From Martinezella hainanensis (GTDB lineage Bacteria > Pseudomonadota > Alphaproteobacteria > Rhizobiales > Rhizobiaceae), in NCBI RefSeq assembly GCF_900094555.1, contig NZ_FMAC01000017.1, positions 38,901 to 102,900 of the forward strand: a stretch of 64,000 bases of DNA, read 5' to 3'. The notes beneath the pieces were generated by a model. It saw only the letters and a program-made list of their open reading frames with translations, was not told the DNA's origin and did no database searches. Shown here one piece after another: positions 1-8,173 of this stretch; within the stretch, counting starts at the first letter, position 1; every line of letters begins with the position of its first letter. The position numbers were made by a program, and so were the translations under genes.

Positions 1-209
1 AAGTCGATACCGAAAACACCGAAGTCGAACTGGTGTCGCTCGAAGATGCCGACGAAGCCGCGAGCGGTGACGACATTCCGGACATGGGCGATGACGACGT
101 CGAAATCGGCGACGATGACGACGATACCTTCCTCGAAGCCGACGAAGATGAAGACGATGACGACATGAGCGACATCATCGGCGTCACCGGCGACGAAGAC
201 GACGTCTGA
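1..209 (+). CDS. TIGR02300 / FYDLN acid-domain protein, C-terminal part
   Basis: The open frame enters from the left edge (first whole codon at base 3) and stops at TGA 207-209. The visible 68 residues are very acidic, with runs of Asp and Glu (for example GDDDDD and DEDEDDDD) and a short end DIIGVTGDEDDV. This matches the acidic tail of the alphaproteobacterial TIGR02300 family, whose N-terminal zinc-like FYDLN part would lie outside the window. Its role is unknown. In rhizobia this gene is usually next to a tRNA-Ala gene and aroA, which fits the tRNA that follows here. Partial gene; the family call rests on the tail and context only. Confidence 0.7.
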   Translation, partial: VDTENTEVELVSLEDADEAASGDDIPDMGDDDVEIGDDDDDTFLEADEDEDDDDMSDIIGVTGDEDDV

Positions 210-221
210 TCCACGGACAAG

Positions 222-262
222 TCGGCCCGGTGAACAAGAAAAGTTTCCCGGGCCGAATTTTT
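222..262 (+). terminator. Intrinsic terminator after the acidic protein gene
   Basis: A 9-bp perfect stem (tcggcccgg at 222-230 with ccgggccga at 248-256) is followed by a short run of T. It lies 12 bases after the stop codon and before the tRNA gene. Confidence 0.75.
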
Positions 263-361
263 CGGCTTGCTATCTGTGAAAACCACAAGTAATAAGCCGC
301 CACCCCGACGGGCGAAGCGCTCGGAAGGGACCCAGGGCCGGTAAAACGGCACCATCTTGAT

Positions 362-437
<76 letters not shown>

Positions 438-619
438 CGCTTCGCCTTTACGGGCTTCGCGTGGCGCAGCCGCGGGAAACCCGTTAGGCCGAAGCAGTGC
501 CCGGCAAAGCCCGCAGGGCGACGACGGGCTGAAATCTTCTCAAAACATTTGCAGATACCAAGGCAAGCTCGATTGCTTATAGAATTTGCGTTCGAATCAC
601 CGGATGCCAATCGATCGAG

Positions 620-871
620 ATGCGGATGTGGTACGTTTACATCCTTCAAAGCGTAAATTTTCCTGACCAGCAATATACCGGATCGACCTCGGACCTTAAA
701 CAGCGGCTCGCCGACCACAATGCCGGTAAGTCGACTCATACCGCGAAATTCACGCCCTGGATCCTCCTTTGGTACTCGGCATTCCCGGACAAGTATCGGG
801 CATTGGAGTTTGAGACTTATCTGAAATCCCACTCAGGCAGAGCATTTGCAAAGAAGAGGCTGCTCTCATAG
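620..871 (+). CDS. GIY-YIG domain protein (YhbQ/UPF0213-like)
   Basis: An 83-residue single-domain protein. Its start (MWYVYILQS) and the QYTGSTSDLKQRLADHNAGK segment are the hallmark GIY-YIG signature: the Tyr pair, a conserved Arg in the helix, and the His-Asn-Ala-Gly-Lys motif. Small stand-alone members are common in bacteria and are thought to be structure-specific nucleases in DNA repair, but most have no proven substrate. Two in-frame ATGs are six bases apart (620 and 626); I kept the first. It stands alone 180 bases after tRNA-Ala. No sign that it belongs to a mobile intron. Confidence 0.85.
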   Translation: MRMWYVYILQSVNFPDQQYTGSTSDLKQRLADHNAGKSTHTAKFTPWILLWYSAFPDKYRALEFETYLKSHSGRAFAKKRLLS

Positions 872-970
872 GTGCTGCTCATCTTCTGTTTAGAGATGAT
901 TTGATCCATCCCCCGCATCCCCCAATTTCATGCTAGCCTCGAACCCTCCTTAACCCACCCCGAATCGCCC

Positions 971-1693
971 ATGACCAGACAGCGCCGCCGTCGTCTCATC
1001 AAGACCCGCCGTACCGTGACGGGGCTCTTGCTCGTTGCCTCGATCGCCTTTCTCGCCGGCATGACCGATGCCGTCGGGCTGATGCTGACGGGGAATTTCG
1101 TGTCCTTCATGACCGGCAATACGACGCGGGCGGCGATTGCGCTGGGGACGGGGGATTTTGGTCATGCAGCGGTGCTGTTCTCAGCCATACTGACCTTTAT
1201 TGCGGGCAATGCACTCGGTATCGTCGTTGCCCATGCGGCGGATCGGCGGGCTTTTGTCGTGCTTGCCTGTGTTAGCATCCTTCTGGCCGCGGCCGCGGGC
1301 TTTACCGCGCCATCGCTGATTCTGGTGCAGTTTTATCTGGTGGTGCTCGCTATGGGCATGGTCAACGCCACGGTCGAGCATATCGAAGGCCTGCCCATCG
1401 GCCTGACTTACGTCACCGGCGCGCTCTCGCGATTCGGCCGCGGCATCGGCCGGTTTCTTCTGGGCGATCGGGATTTTGCCTGGCGGGTGCAGATCGTGCC
1501 CTGGAGCGGCATGATATCGGGCGCCATCATCGGCGCGCTTCTCGCCAATACCCTTGGTGCCCGAGCGCTCTGGCTGGTTTCGATGGTCGCGCTGGCGCTG
1601 GCGCTGGTTACTCTTTTCATCCCTCGCCCGCTGCAGCGCCGCTTCAGCCAGCGGCTGACGATGGCGGCTCCCACGGCGCGACGGGCGAAATAG
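971..1693 (+). CDS. YoaK family (DUF1275) membrane protein
   Basis: A 240-residue polytopic inner-membrane protein. The segment FLAGMTDAVGLMLTGNFVSFMTGNTTR is the DUF1275 signature (membrane helix followed by an FxSxMTGNT-like motif), and four to five further hydrophobic stretches follow up to about residue 220, ending in a basic cytoplasmic tail. The family is widespread and uncharacterised; a transport role is often guessed but not shown. The start at 971 sits before an Arg-rich N terminus consistent with the positive-inside rule. No operon partner: YdcF starts 72 bases downstream with its own ribosome site. Confidence 0.85.
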   Translation: MTRQRRRRLIKTRRTVTGLLLVASIAFLAGMTDAVGLMLTGNFVSFMTGNTTRAAIALGTGDFGHAAVLFSAILTFIAGNALGIVVAHAADRRAFVVLACVSILLAAAAGFTAPSLILVQFYLVVLAMGMVNATVEHIEGLPIGLTYVTGALSRFGRGIGRFLLGDRDFAWRVQIVPWSGMISGAIIGALLANTLGARALWLVSMVALALALVTLFIPRPLQRRFSQRLTMAAPTARRAK

Positions 1694-1765
1694 CCACATT
1701 GCGGTGCACAAAAATCTGCTAGGGAGGAAAACGAATCGTTTTGCCGACAAGCGTAAGGATATGCC

Positions 1766-2557
1766 GTGTTCGTTTTTTCGAAACTTGTCTGGATTTTCGG
1801 TCAGCCGCTGTCGCTGGCCTTTCTCTTCGTCCTTCTGGCATTCATCGCCGTCCTGCTGCGCTGGCGCGCCACCACCATCATCTCGTCGCTCCTATCGGTG
1901 CTGATCCTGTTCGTTTCGCTCTATACGACAGCCGGTGCCTATGTCGTTCAAACGCTGGAAGAGCGCTTTCCGCATCCGGCGGCCGATCCCGCCGATCTCA
2001 AATGCATGATCGTTCTCGGCGGTGCGACGCAAAACGAGGTGACGACGGCGCGCGGCGGCTACGAGCTTGATTCGGCCGGCGATCGCCTGATCGAGGCGCT
2101 GCGTCTGGCGCAGAAATACCCGCAGGCGCGCATCGTGATCTCGGGCGGCGATGGTTCGATCGGCGGCACCTATGAGGGCGATGCCGTGATTTCCGAGCGC
2201 TTCTTTACCGCGCTCGGCATTCCCACAAGCCGCATGGTCGAGGACAAGACCTCGCGCACCACTTTCGAGAATGCGGTCAACACGAAGGAGCTGCTGGCGC
2301 AGAACGGCCTTTCCAATTGCCTGCTGATTACGTCCGGCTTCCATATGCCCCGCTCGATGGGCATCTTCCGCAAACAGGGCATTGATGTCGTGCCCTGGCC
2401 AGTCGATTATCGCAGCACCGGCAAGGAAAGCCTCGGCTTCGATTTCACCCAGCCCTCGCGTAATGCGCAACTATTGGCGACAGGCCTGCGTGAGTGGGTC
2501 GGTCTGGTCGGCTACTACGCCGTCGGCCGCACCTCGGCGCTCTATCCCGGGCCGTGA
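1766..2557 (+). CDS. YdcF/ElyC family (DUF218) membrane protein
   Basis: 263 residues with two N-terminal membrane helices (about residues 15-32 and 38-60) followed by a soluble DUF218 domain beginning CMIVLGG. Typical family elements are visible: ISGG after a beta strand, the acidic GIP stretch, and the SRTTFENA motif followed by LLITSGFHMPRS. Relatives such as E. coli ElyC and SanA affect envelope integrity and lipid-carrier supply; the exact reaction here is unknown. The start is GTG at 1766 with AAGGA just upstream. The stop codon lies in the first unit of a three-unit 19-bp tandem repeat. Confidence 0.85.
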   Translation: MFVFSKLVWIFGQPLSLAFLFVLLAFIAVLLRWRATTIISSLLSVLILFVSLYTTAGAYVVQTLEERFPHPAADPADLKCMIVLGGATQNEVTTARGGYELDSAGDRLIEALRLAQKYPQARIVISGGDGSIGGTYEGDAVISERFFTALGIPTSRMVEDKTSRTTFENAVNTKELLAQNGLSNCLLITSGFHMPRSMGIFRKQGIDVVPWPVDYRSTGKESLGFDFTQPSRNAQLLATGLREWVGLVGYYAVGRTSALYPGP

Positions 2558-2608
2558 CGACGTGCCCGGACCGTAACCACGTGTCCGGACCGTGACTAGC
2601 TGTCCGTC
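2552..2608 (+). repeat. Three 19-bp tandem repeats over the ydcF stop codon
   Basis: Three imperfect units follow one another without gaps at 2552-2570, 2571-2589 and 2590-2608; all start CCGT and carry GTCCG or GCCCG near the end. The TGA of the upstream gene is in unit 1. The units are too diverged to be a recent slippage product. Confidence 0.75.
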
Positions 2609-2623
2609 TTTTCCTGATATCGC

Positions 2624-3103
2624 TTATTTCTTCGAGATCGTGACGAATTTGACGCCGCGCACCCTGACGGTGATTTCGCAGACGGCTTCGCCATCCTTGC
2701 GGTCGCAGAAGCGCGGATGCATTTTCATGACCAGCACCATGTTGCCGAAACGCTGGATGAAATCGTAGCCGTAGATCTGCGCGGTGGCGACGAGCAGATA
2801 ACCACCCTCGGCGACCTGGACGTAGAAATTATAGGGGCAACCCTCGTCGGTGCAGTAGGGACCTTTTTCGCCCTTGCAGGTGATCTCGCCCTCGTTGACG
2901 ACGATATCCATCAGCTTGTCGTTGTTGATGTCCTGCTGGGTGGCGAAATGATCGCCGAAGCTCACCTGGCCGTCGCAGCTCTTGGTAAAGTGATCCTTCT
3001 CGTAGGCCACGGGGTCCTGCAGGATCGCTTGCTGCGCCTCGGCGACGACGGGCATCATGACGAGTGCGACGAGATTGAAAATCACGATCAACAGGGATTT
3101 CAC
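2624..3103 (-). CDS. Secreted hypothetical protein
   Basis: I place the start at GTG 3103, behind a purine-rich stretch and giving a clean signal peptide (KSLLIVIFNLVALVMMP, likely cut after VAEA). An open frame runs further upstream, but it lacks any signal. The mature part (about 135 residues) has six cysteines, in SCDG, ITCKG, YCTDEGC, RFCD and VCEI, so disulfide bonding is likely. The motif DINNDKLMDIVVNEG resembles a calcium-binding FG-GAP/VCBS loop, which is only a resemblance. I do not recognise a named family. It converges on ydcF. Confidence 0.7.
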   Translation of the reverse strand: MKSLLIVIFNLVALVMMPVVAEAQQAILQDPVAYEKDHFTKSCDGQVSFGDHFATQQDINNDKLMDIVVNEGEITCKGEKGPYCTDEGCPYNFYVQVAEGGYLLVATAQIYGYDFIQRFGNMVLVMKMHPRFCDRKDGEAVCEITVRVRGVKFVTISKK

Positions 3104-3245
3104 GGGGGGGATTCCTCTTCGAAGCGTCGCCTCGGCCACCATAACAGCCGTAGCCGCTGCGACATCTTTGCACGCGCCTGCTTGCGCGACCCTTGCCGTC
3201 ATGATTCATTTCGGAAAAATCGCCGACCTCCCGTTGGAGTTTTCG

Positions 3246-3881
3246 ATGTCGCTTCTCTCGTTTCTTGATTATGCCGGCGTCGCTCTTTTTGCCGCGACCG
3301 GCGCGCTGGCGGCCTCGCGCAAGCAGCTCGATCTGATCGGCTTCCTGTTTCTGGCGGCCGTCACCGGCATCGGCGGCGGCACGCTGCGCGATATCGTTCT
3401 CGGCCGGGTACCGGTCTTCTGGGTACTGAACCCGACCTATATCGTCATCTGTGCCGTGGTCGGCGTGCTGGTCTTCTTTACCGCGCACCTCTTCGAATCG
3501 CGCTATCGGCTGCTCATCTGGCTCGATGCCGTCGGGCTGTCAGCCTATTGCGTGATGGGGGCGGCCAAGGGCATGGCGGCGACGGGTTCGCCGACCGTCG
3601 CCATCGTCACAGGCGCGCTGACGGCGACGTTCGGCGGCATCCTGCGCGATCTCCTGGCAAACGAGCCCTCCGTGCTGCTGAGGCCGGAGATCTATGTCAC
3701 GGCCTCGCTCGTCGGCGCCGGCGTCTTCACCGCAGCCAATGCGACCATGCTACCGCTTTACGCTTCTGCGGGATTGGGCGTAATCGCAGCCTTTGCGGTG
3801 CGCGGCGGCGCGCTTTGGTTCGGCTGGACCTTCCCGACCTATCATCATAAGCCAGGCCGGCATCCGGATGATGTGATGTAG
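3246..3881 (+). CDS. TRIC cation channel family protein (UPF0126)
   Basis: 211 residues when started at ATG 3246 (TTGGAG lies just upstream). Two homologous halves of three helices each, both carrying the glycine-rich TRIC signature: TGIGGGTLRDI in the first half and ATFGGILRDLL in the second. Bacterial TRIC proteins are homotrimeric potassium-permeable channels of the inner membrane. An upstream in-frame ATG would add an unrelated tail that overlaps the divergent secreted-protein gene, so I reject it. No operon partner is evident. Confidence 0.88.
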   Translation: MSLLSFLDYAGVALFAATGALAASRKQLDLIGFLFLAAVTGIGGGTLRDIVLGRVPVFWVLNPTYIVICAVVGVLVFFTAHLFESRYRLLIWLDAVGLSAYCVMGAAKGMAATGSPTVAIVTGALTATFGGILRDLLANEPSVLLRPEIYVTASLVGAGVFTAANATMLPLYASAGLGVIAAFAVRGGALWFGWTFPTYHHKPGRHPDDVM

Positions 3882-3925
3882 CTGGAACAGCCGAGAAGTT
3901 CGTTTTTGGAACTGGAGATCGGATA

Positions 3926-4363
3926 TTGCTTCCCGACAAAATTACGACCGTAGAATTCGGCGTGCTTGAACTGGGTCGGCAATCGGAGGCTTATATCGGC
4001 AAAGCGGGCTGGTGTGGTACGGAAGCCAAGCTTATCCTCTCCTGTTCAGATGCCGCTGAACTGGAGCGCGCCCTGGAGGCTTCTGCCTTGCTGTTTCAAC
4101 AATCGTCCCAATGGAATTCGAGGATAAGAGAGCTTGCCGTTGATGAGCTGCTGCCTGTGAAGAACGGAAATTGGCTTGAAGACGATGAAACGGAGCTATC
4201 TCGCGAAGAATTCCTCGCGCGGATGCTGCTCGAATATATTCAGGTAGACGAGAGTGGCGTCTTCGTCTTCTCACATGATGACGACGATATGTTCTGGGGG
4301 CACAAGATAATCGTCGTCGGCGACTTAAAAACCGGATTGAGGCTGGCTGAAATTGCAGGCTAG
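3926..4363 (+). CDS. DUF2262 domain protein
   Basis: 145 residues, starting at TTG 3926 with CTGGAG 8 bases upstream. The C-terminal two thirds match my memory of DUF2262: a conserved AVDELLPVKN stretch, an EFLARMLLEYIQVD helix, then a VFVFSHDDDDMFWGHKI segment and a short strand region ending IAG. The function of the family is unknown; in other bacteria it often occurs near polymorphic-toxin immunity-like genes. No toxin gene is seen here; it ends 6 bases before the stop of the convergent irr gene. Confidence 0.7.
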   Translation: MLPDKITTVEFGVLELGRQSEAYIGKAGWCGTEAKLILSCSDAAELERALEASALLFQQSSQWNSRIRELAVDELLPVKNGNWLEDDETELSREEFLARMLLEYIQVDESGVFVFSHDDDDMFWGHKIIVVGDLKTGLRLAEIAG

Positions 4364-4369
4364 GACTTG

Positions 4370-4789
4370 CTACCGCTGCTTGCGGCGCAGACGGATCACC
4401 ACGTCGACATGGGCAATTTCCATGCCCTTCGGCGGCTCTGGCAGATTGTCGATCGTCAGGTTGCTGATCGGGATATCCAGCACTTCGTTGTGGCCTTCCA
4501 CGAAAAAGTGATGGTGATCGGAGACGTTGGTGTCGAAATAGGTCTTGGTGCTCTCGACGGCGAGCACGCGGATCAGGCCGGCTTCGGTGAATTGATGCAG
4601 CGTATTGTAGACGGTGGCGAGCGATACCGGAACGCCGGCAGCGACAGCTTCTTCGTGAAGCTCTTCCACGGTCAGATGGCGATCGCCTTTGGCGAAGAGA
4701 AGATCACCGAGTGCGATCCGCTGCCTGGTCGGCCTCAGGCCCACATTGCGCAGCCTGCTCTCTATCGCGATTTCGGCTTCTTCCGCCAT
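4370..4789 (-). CDS. irr: Iron response regulator Irr (Fur family)
   Basis: A 139-residue Fur-superfamily regulator. The N-terminal winged helix carries GLRPTRQRIALGDLL and the recognition helix SLATVYNTLHQF; the dimerisation half carries the triple histidine of Irr (H92-H94 in DHHHFF), a haem-binding site in rhizobial Irr proteins. The haem regulatory GCPWH motif of Bradyrhizobium Irr is absent, as in Rhizobium. By homology it represses haem synthesis and activates iron-uptake genes when iron is scarce, and is degraded or inactivated when haem is available. It is divergent from fabA, a conserved rhizobial arrangement. Confidence 0.92.
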   Translation of the reverse strand: MAEEAEIAIESRLRNVGLRPTRQRIALGDLLFAKGDRHLTVEELHEEAVAAGVPVSLATVYNTLHQFTEAGLIRVLAVESTKTYFDTNVSDHHHFFVEGHNEVLDIPISNLTIDNLPEPPKGMEIAHVDVVIRLRRKQR

Positions 4790-5086
4790 TCAGGGACTCC
4801 GGATTCCTGATCTCTATAATTCTTTACTAAGCCATATAACTTTTGCCTTGATTGCTTTCAATAGTTTCAATGGGGTGGGAAGGTGCTCAAAAGCCGGAAA
4901 AATCGGGCTTTTGCCGCATTTGGCACTGGTAGCGGCTCTGGCGTTCCTGTATGCGACCACCACATAAGAGCTAATGCGTTCGATCGGATGGGTGAATGAG
5001 AGTGTGATGGTTGCGCTTCATTTTCTGTCGATCTTGCACTAAAGCTTCACATCCATCGGCATTCATGCGGGGGAAACGGAATTTTT
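4790..5086. other. Divergent control region between irr and fabA
   Basis: 297 bases, AT-richer than the genes around it, that must hold the promoters of both irr and the fabA operon. I see AT-rich stretches near the irr start (about 4805-4850) but no element that I can defend as an ICE box, and no convincing FabR- or FadR-like palindrome. Confidence 0.5.
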
Positions 5087-5602
5087 ATGACGACGAGACA
5101 ATCCAGCTTCAATTACGAGGAAATCCTGTCCTGTGGCCGCGGCGAGCTGTTCGGCCCGGGTAACGCACAGCTTCCCCTGCCGCCGATGCTGATGGTCCAT
5201 CGCATTACTGAAATTTCCGAAACGGGCGGCGCCTTCGACAAGGGCTTCATCCGCGCCGAATACGATGTACGCCCCGATGATTGGTACTTCCCCTGCCATT
5301 TCGCCGGCAATCCGATCATGCCGGGCTGCCTCGGCCTCGACGGTATGTGGCAGCTGACCGGCTTCTTCCTCGGCTGGCTCGGCGAGCCCGGTCGTGGCAT
5401 GGCGCTTTCGACAGGCGAAGTGAAGTTCAAGGGCATGGTTCGCCCGGACACGAAGCTTCTCGAATACGGCATCGACTTCAAGCGCGTCATGCGCGGCCGT
5501 CTCGTCCTCGGCACCGCCGACGGCTGGCTGAAGGCCGACGGCGAAACCATCTATCAGGCGACAGACCTGCGCGTAGGCCTGTCCAAGGACAAGGTTGCCT
5601 GA
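5087..5602 (+). CDS. fabA: 3-hydroxydecanoyl-ACP dehydratase/isomerase
   Basis: 171 residues, the normal FabA length. FabA dehydrates beta-hydroxyacyl-ACP and isomerises trans-2-decenoyl-ACP to the cis-3 form, the branch point to unsaturated fatty acids. The hot-dog fold shows catalytic His71 in FPCHFAGNPIMPG and catalytic Asp85 in CLGLDGMWQ. It heads an operon with fabB (53 bases on) and fabI, giving introduction of the double bond, its elongation and the final enoyl reduction in one transcript. Confidence 0.95.
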   Translation: MTTRQSSFNYEEILSCGRGELFGPGNAQLPLPPMLMVHRITEISETGGAFDKGFIRAEYDVRPDDWYFPCHFAGNPIMPGCLGLDGMWQLTGFFLGWLGEPGRGMALSTGEVKFKGMVRPDTKLLEYGIDFKRVMRGRLVLGTADGWLKADGETIYQATDLRVGLSKDKVA

Positions 5603-5655
5603 ACCGCGGCACCGCCGCCTCCACAAAGACAGATGTTTTAGAAAAGGTCATCGAC

Positions 5656-6879
5656 ATGAGACGGGTAGTTGTTACGGGTCTGGGTATTGTCTCTTCGATT
5701 GGAAACAATGCTCAAGAAGTGACCGCCTCGCTGCGCGAAGCCAAATCCGGTATTTCCTTCTCCCCTGATTTTGCCGAGCACGGCTTCAAGTGCCAGGTCT
5801 GGGGCGCGCCGAAAATCGATACGACCGACCTGGTGGATCGCCGGGCCATGCGCTTCCTGTCGCAGGGCGGCGCCTGGAACCACGTCGCCATGAAGCAGGC
5901 GATCGCCGATAGCGGGCTTGAGGAAGGTGACATCACCAACGAGCGCACCGGCATCATCATGGGCTCCGGCGGCCCGTCGACCCGCACGTTGATCGAGGCA
6001 GCCGACATCACCCGCAAGAACAACAGCCCGAAGCGCATCGGCCCGTTCGCCGTGCCGAAGTCGATGTCGTCGACGGCCTCGGCAACGCTTGCGACATGGT
6101 TCAAGATCCACGGCGTCAACTATTCCATTTCGTCCGCCTGCTCGACCTCGGCGCACTGCATCGGCAATGCCGCCGAGATGATCCAGTGGGGCAAGCAGGA
6201 CGTCATGTTCGCCGGCGGCCACGAGGATCTCGACTGGACCATGTCGAACCTCTTCGACGCCATGGGCGCCATGTCTTCCGACTTCAACGAGAACCACCCG
6301 GAAACCGCCTCGCGCGCCTATGACGCCAAGCGCGATGGCTTCGTCATTGCCGGCGGCGCCGGCGTGCTGGTTCTGGAAGAGCTTGAGCATGCCAAGGCAC
6401 GCGGTGCCAAGATTTATGCCGAAATCATCGGCTACGGCGCCACTTCGGACGGTTACGACATGGTCGCTCCGTCGGGCGAGGGGGCGGTACGCTGCATGCG
6501 CCAGGCGCTTGCCACCGTGAAGGGCGACATCGACTACATCAACACTCACGGCACCTCGACGCCGGTGGGCGATAGCAAGGAAATCGGCGCGATCCGCGAA
6601 GTCTTCGGCGACAGGATTCCGCCGATCCAGTCGACCAAGTCGCTGACGGGCCATTCGCTCGGCGCAGCAGGCGTCCAGGAATCGATCTACTCGATCCTGA
6701 TGATGCAGGAGCGTTTCATCGGCGAAAGCGCTCATATCACCGAACTCGATCCGGAATTCGAAGGCGTGCCGGTCGTGCGCAAGCGTATCGACAACGCCAA
6801 GTTCGATATTGCTCTTTCGAATTCCTTCGGCTTCGGCGGCACCAACGCCACGCTCGTATTCCAGCGCTACAACGGATAA
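5656..6879 (+). CDS. fabB: Beta-ketoacyl-ACP synthase I
   Basis: 407 residues from ATG 5656. The thiolase-fold catalytic triad of KAS I is present: Cys162 in SSACSTSAHC, His in NTHGTSTPVGD and His in KSLTGHSLGAAG, plus the C-terminal GFGGTNA loop. It elongates acyl-ACP with malonyl-ACP and is required for the cis-3-decenoyl product of FabA. The frame is open far upstream through fabA, but the upstream part is in the wrong register for fabA and has no family similarity; the start chosen gives the canonical MRRVVVTGLG. Translational spacing to fabI is 4 bases. Confidence 0.95.
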   Translation: MRRVVVTGLGIVSSIGNNAQEVTASLREAKSGISFSPDFAEHGFKCQVWGAPKIDTTDLVDRRAMRFLSQGGAWNHVAMKQAIADSGLEEGDITNERTGIIMGSGGPSTRTLIEAADITRKNNSPKRIGPFAVPKSMSSTASATLATWFKIHGVNYSISSACSTSAHCIGNAAEMIQWGKQDVMFAGGHEDLDWTMSNLFDAMGAMSSDFNENHPETASRAYDAKRDGFVIAGGAGVLVLEELEHAKARGAKIYAEIIGYGATSDGYDMVAPSGEGAVRCMRQALATVKGDIDYINTHGTSTPVGDSKEIGAIREVFGDRIPPIQSTKSLTGHSLGAAGVQESIYSILMMQERFIGESAHITELDPEFEGVPVVRKRIDNAKFDIALSNSFGFGGTNATLVFQRYNG

Positions 6880-6883
6880 GGCA

Positions 6884-7690
6884 ATGACGGGAATCATGCA
6901 GGGTAAGCGCGGCCTCATCATGGGCGTCGCAAACAATCACTCGATTGCCTGGGGTATTTCGAAGGCGCTTGCAGCCGAAGGCGCCGAACTGGCGTTCACC
7001 TTTCAGGGCGAGGCGCTCGGCAAGCGCGTCAAGCCGCTGGCAGCCGAAGTCGGTTCTGACTTCCTGCTGCCTTGCGATGTCGAGGATCTGGCTTCGGTCG
7101 ATTCCGTATTCGACGCGATCAAGGAGCGCTGGGGCAAACTGGACTTCATCGTCCACGCCATCGGCTTTTCCGACAAGAACGAGCTTAAAGGGCTCTATGC
7201 CAACACCACGCGGGAGAATTTCACCCGTACGATGGTGATTTCCTGCTTCTCCTTCACCGAAATCGCCAAGCGCGCCGCCGATCTGATGACTGAGGGTGGC
7301 AGCATGCTGACGCTGACCTATAACGGCTCGACGCGCGTGATCCCGAACTACAACGTCATGGGCGTCGCCAAGGCCGCGCTCGAGGCATCCGTGCGCTATC
7401 TCGCCGCCGACTACGGCCCGCGCGGCATCCGCGTCAACGCGGTTTCCGCCGGCCCGATCCGTACGCTGGCCGGCGCCGGCATTTCCGATGCCCGCGCCAT
7501 CCTGTCGTGGAACCAGCGCAACGCGCCGCTGCGCAAGTCCGTCACCATCGATCAGGTCGGCTCGTCGTCGCTCTATCTCCTGTCGGATCTGTCGGCTGGC
7601 GTTACCGGCGAAATCCACTTCGTCGATGCCGGCTACAACATCACCTCGATGCCGACGCTGGAAACGCTGTCGAGCGCCGATACGGAGTAA
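6884..7690 (+). CDS. fabI: Enoyl-ACP reductase (NADH), FabI type
   Basis: 268 residues from ATG 6884. FabI reduces trans-2-enoyl-ACP with NAD(P)H in the last step of each elongation round and is the triclosan target. The divergent short-chain-dehydrogenase fold shows the GVANNHSIAWG nucleotide loop, LDFIVHAIGF, and the catalytic Tyr-X6-Lys (YNVMGVAK), with VSAGPIRTLAGAGI forming the flexible substrate loop. It begins 4 bases after the fabB stop, so translation is probably coupled. Rhizobia often have a second fabI elsewhere; which one is dominant cannot be told here. Confidence 0.95.
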   Translation: MTGIMQGKRGLIMGVANNHSIAWGISKALAAEGAELAFTFQGEALGKRVKPLAAEVGSDFLLPCDVEDLASVDSVFDAIKERWGKLDFIVHAIGFSDKNELKGLYANTTRENFTRTMVISCFSFTEIAKRAADLMTEGGSMLTLTYNGSTRVIPNYNVMGVAKAALEASVRYLAADYGPRGIRVNAVSAGPIRTLAGAGISDARAILSWNQRNAPLRKSVTIDQVGSSSLYLLSDLSAGVTGEIHFVDAGYNITSMPTLETLSSADTE

Positions 7691-7742
7691 GTCTGCTATT
7701 TGAGCGCTGAAACTATCGCCTCAATAGTAAATCCTGTAGCAT

Positions 7743-7773
7743 CTTAGGGCCGCCGCGAGCGGCCCTAAGCTTT
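7743..7773 (+). terminator. Hairpin ending the fabA-fabB-fabI operon
   Basis: A perfect 11-bp stem (7743-7753 with 7759-7769) closes a 5-base loop and is followed by only three T, so it may be a weak terminator. The ribosome site of the next gene begins directly after it. Confidence 0.65.
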
Positions 7774-7786
7774 GGTGGAGGTCTGT

Positions 7787-8140
7787 GTGGCGAGTGAGAA
7801 CTGCATCTTTTGCCATATGTCTGAATTGACCATCCTTGCCGAGAATGCGGTCGCCTTTGCAATTAGGGACAAATTCCCGGTCCGGCCGTTACACACGCTG
7901 ATCATTCCCAAGCGTCATGTAACGGATATTTTCGAAACTGATACGGAAGAGCGCGAAGCCATTCACCAACTGGCCTTGCGCTGCCGAGAGGCAATTGGCA
8001 GCCAGGACTCGTCGGTCAGCGGATTTAATTTTGGATCGAATATCGGCCACGCAGCCGGCCAAAAAATCTTTCACGCGCATGTTCATCTGATTCCTCGCCG
8101 GCTTGGTGAGATAGAGCTGTCTGCCGCTCGACCAGATTGA
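7787..8140 (+). CDS. HIT family hydrolase
   Basis: 117 residues. The N-terminal CIFC pair is a structural zinc motif seen in many HIT proteins; the histidine triad is in FHAHVHLIPRR near residue 100. HIT enzymes hydrolyse nucleotide phosphoramidates or dinucleoside polyphosphates. I chose GTG 7787, with GGAGG at 7777-7781; a TTG at 7772 would also be in frame but overlaps that ribosome site. Just downstream of the fab operon terminator; no functional link to it is visible. Confidence 0.82.
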   Translation: MASENCIFCHMSELTILAENAVAFAIRDKFPVRPLHTLIIPKRHVTDIFETDTEEREAIHQLALRCREAIGSQDSSVSGFNFGSNIGHAAGQKIFHAHVHLIPRRLGEIELSAARPD

Positions 8141-8173
8141 CTGGCCATAACCACCCAACATTTTGAATGCTTA

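Noticed and set aside
4790..5086. Irr/ICE box or FadR-like site between irr and fabA
   Set aside because: The AT-rich stretches do not hold a palindrome close enough to any consensus that I can state.
5638..6936. Open frame of 432 codons on the minus strand opposite fabB
   Set aside because: Antisense shadow of fabB; the plus-strand reading has all KAS motifs.
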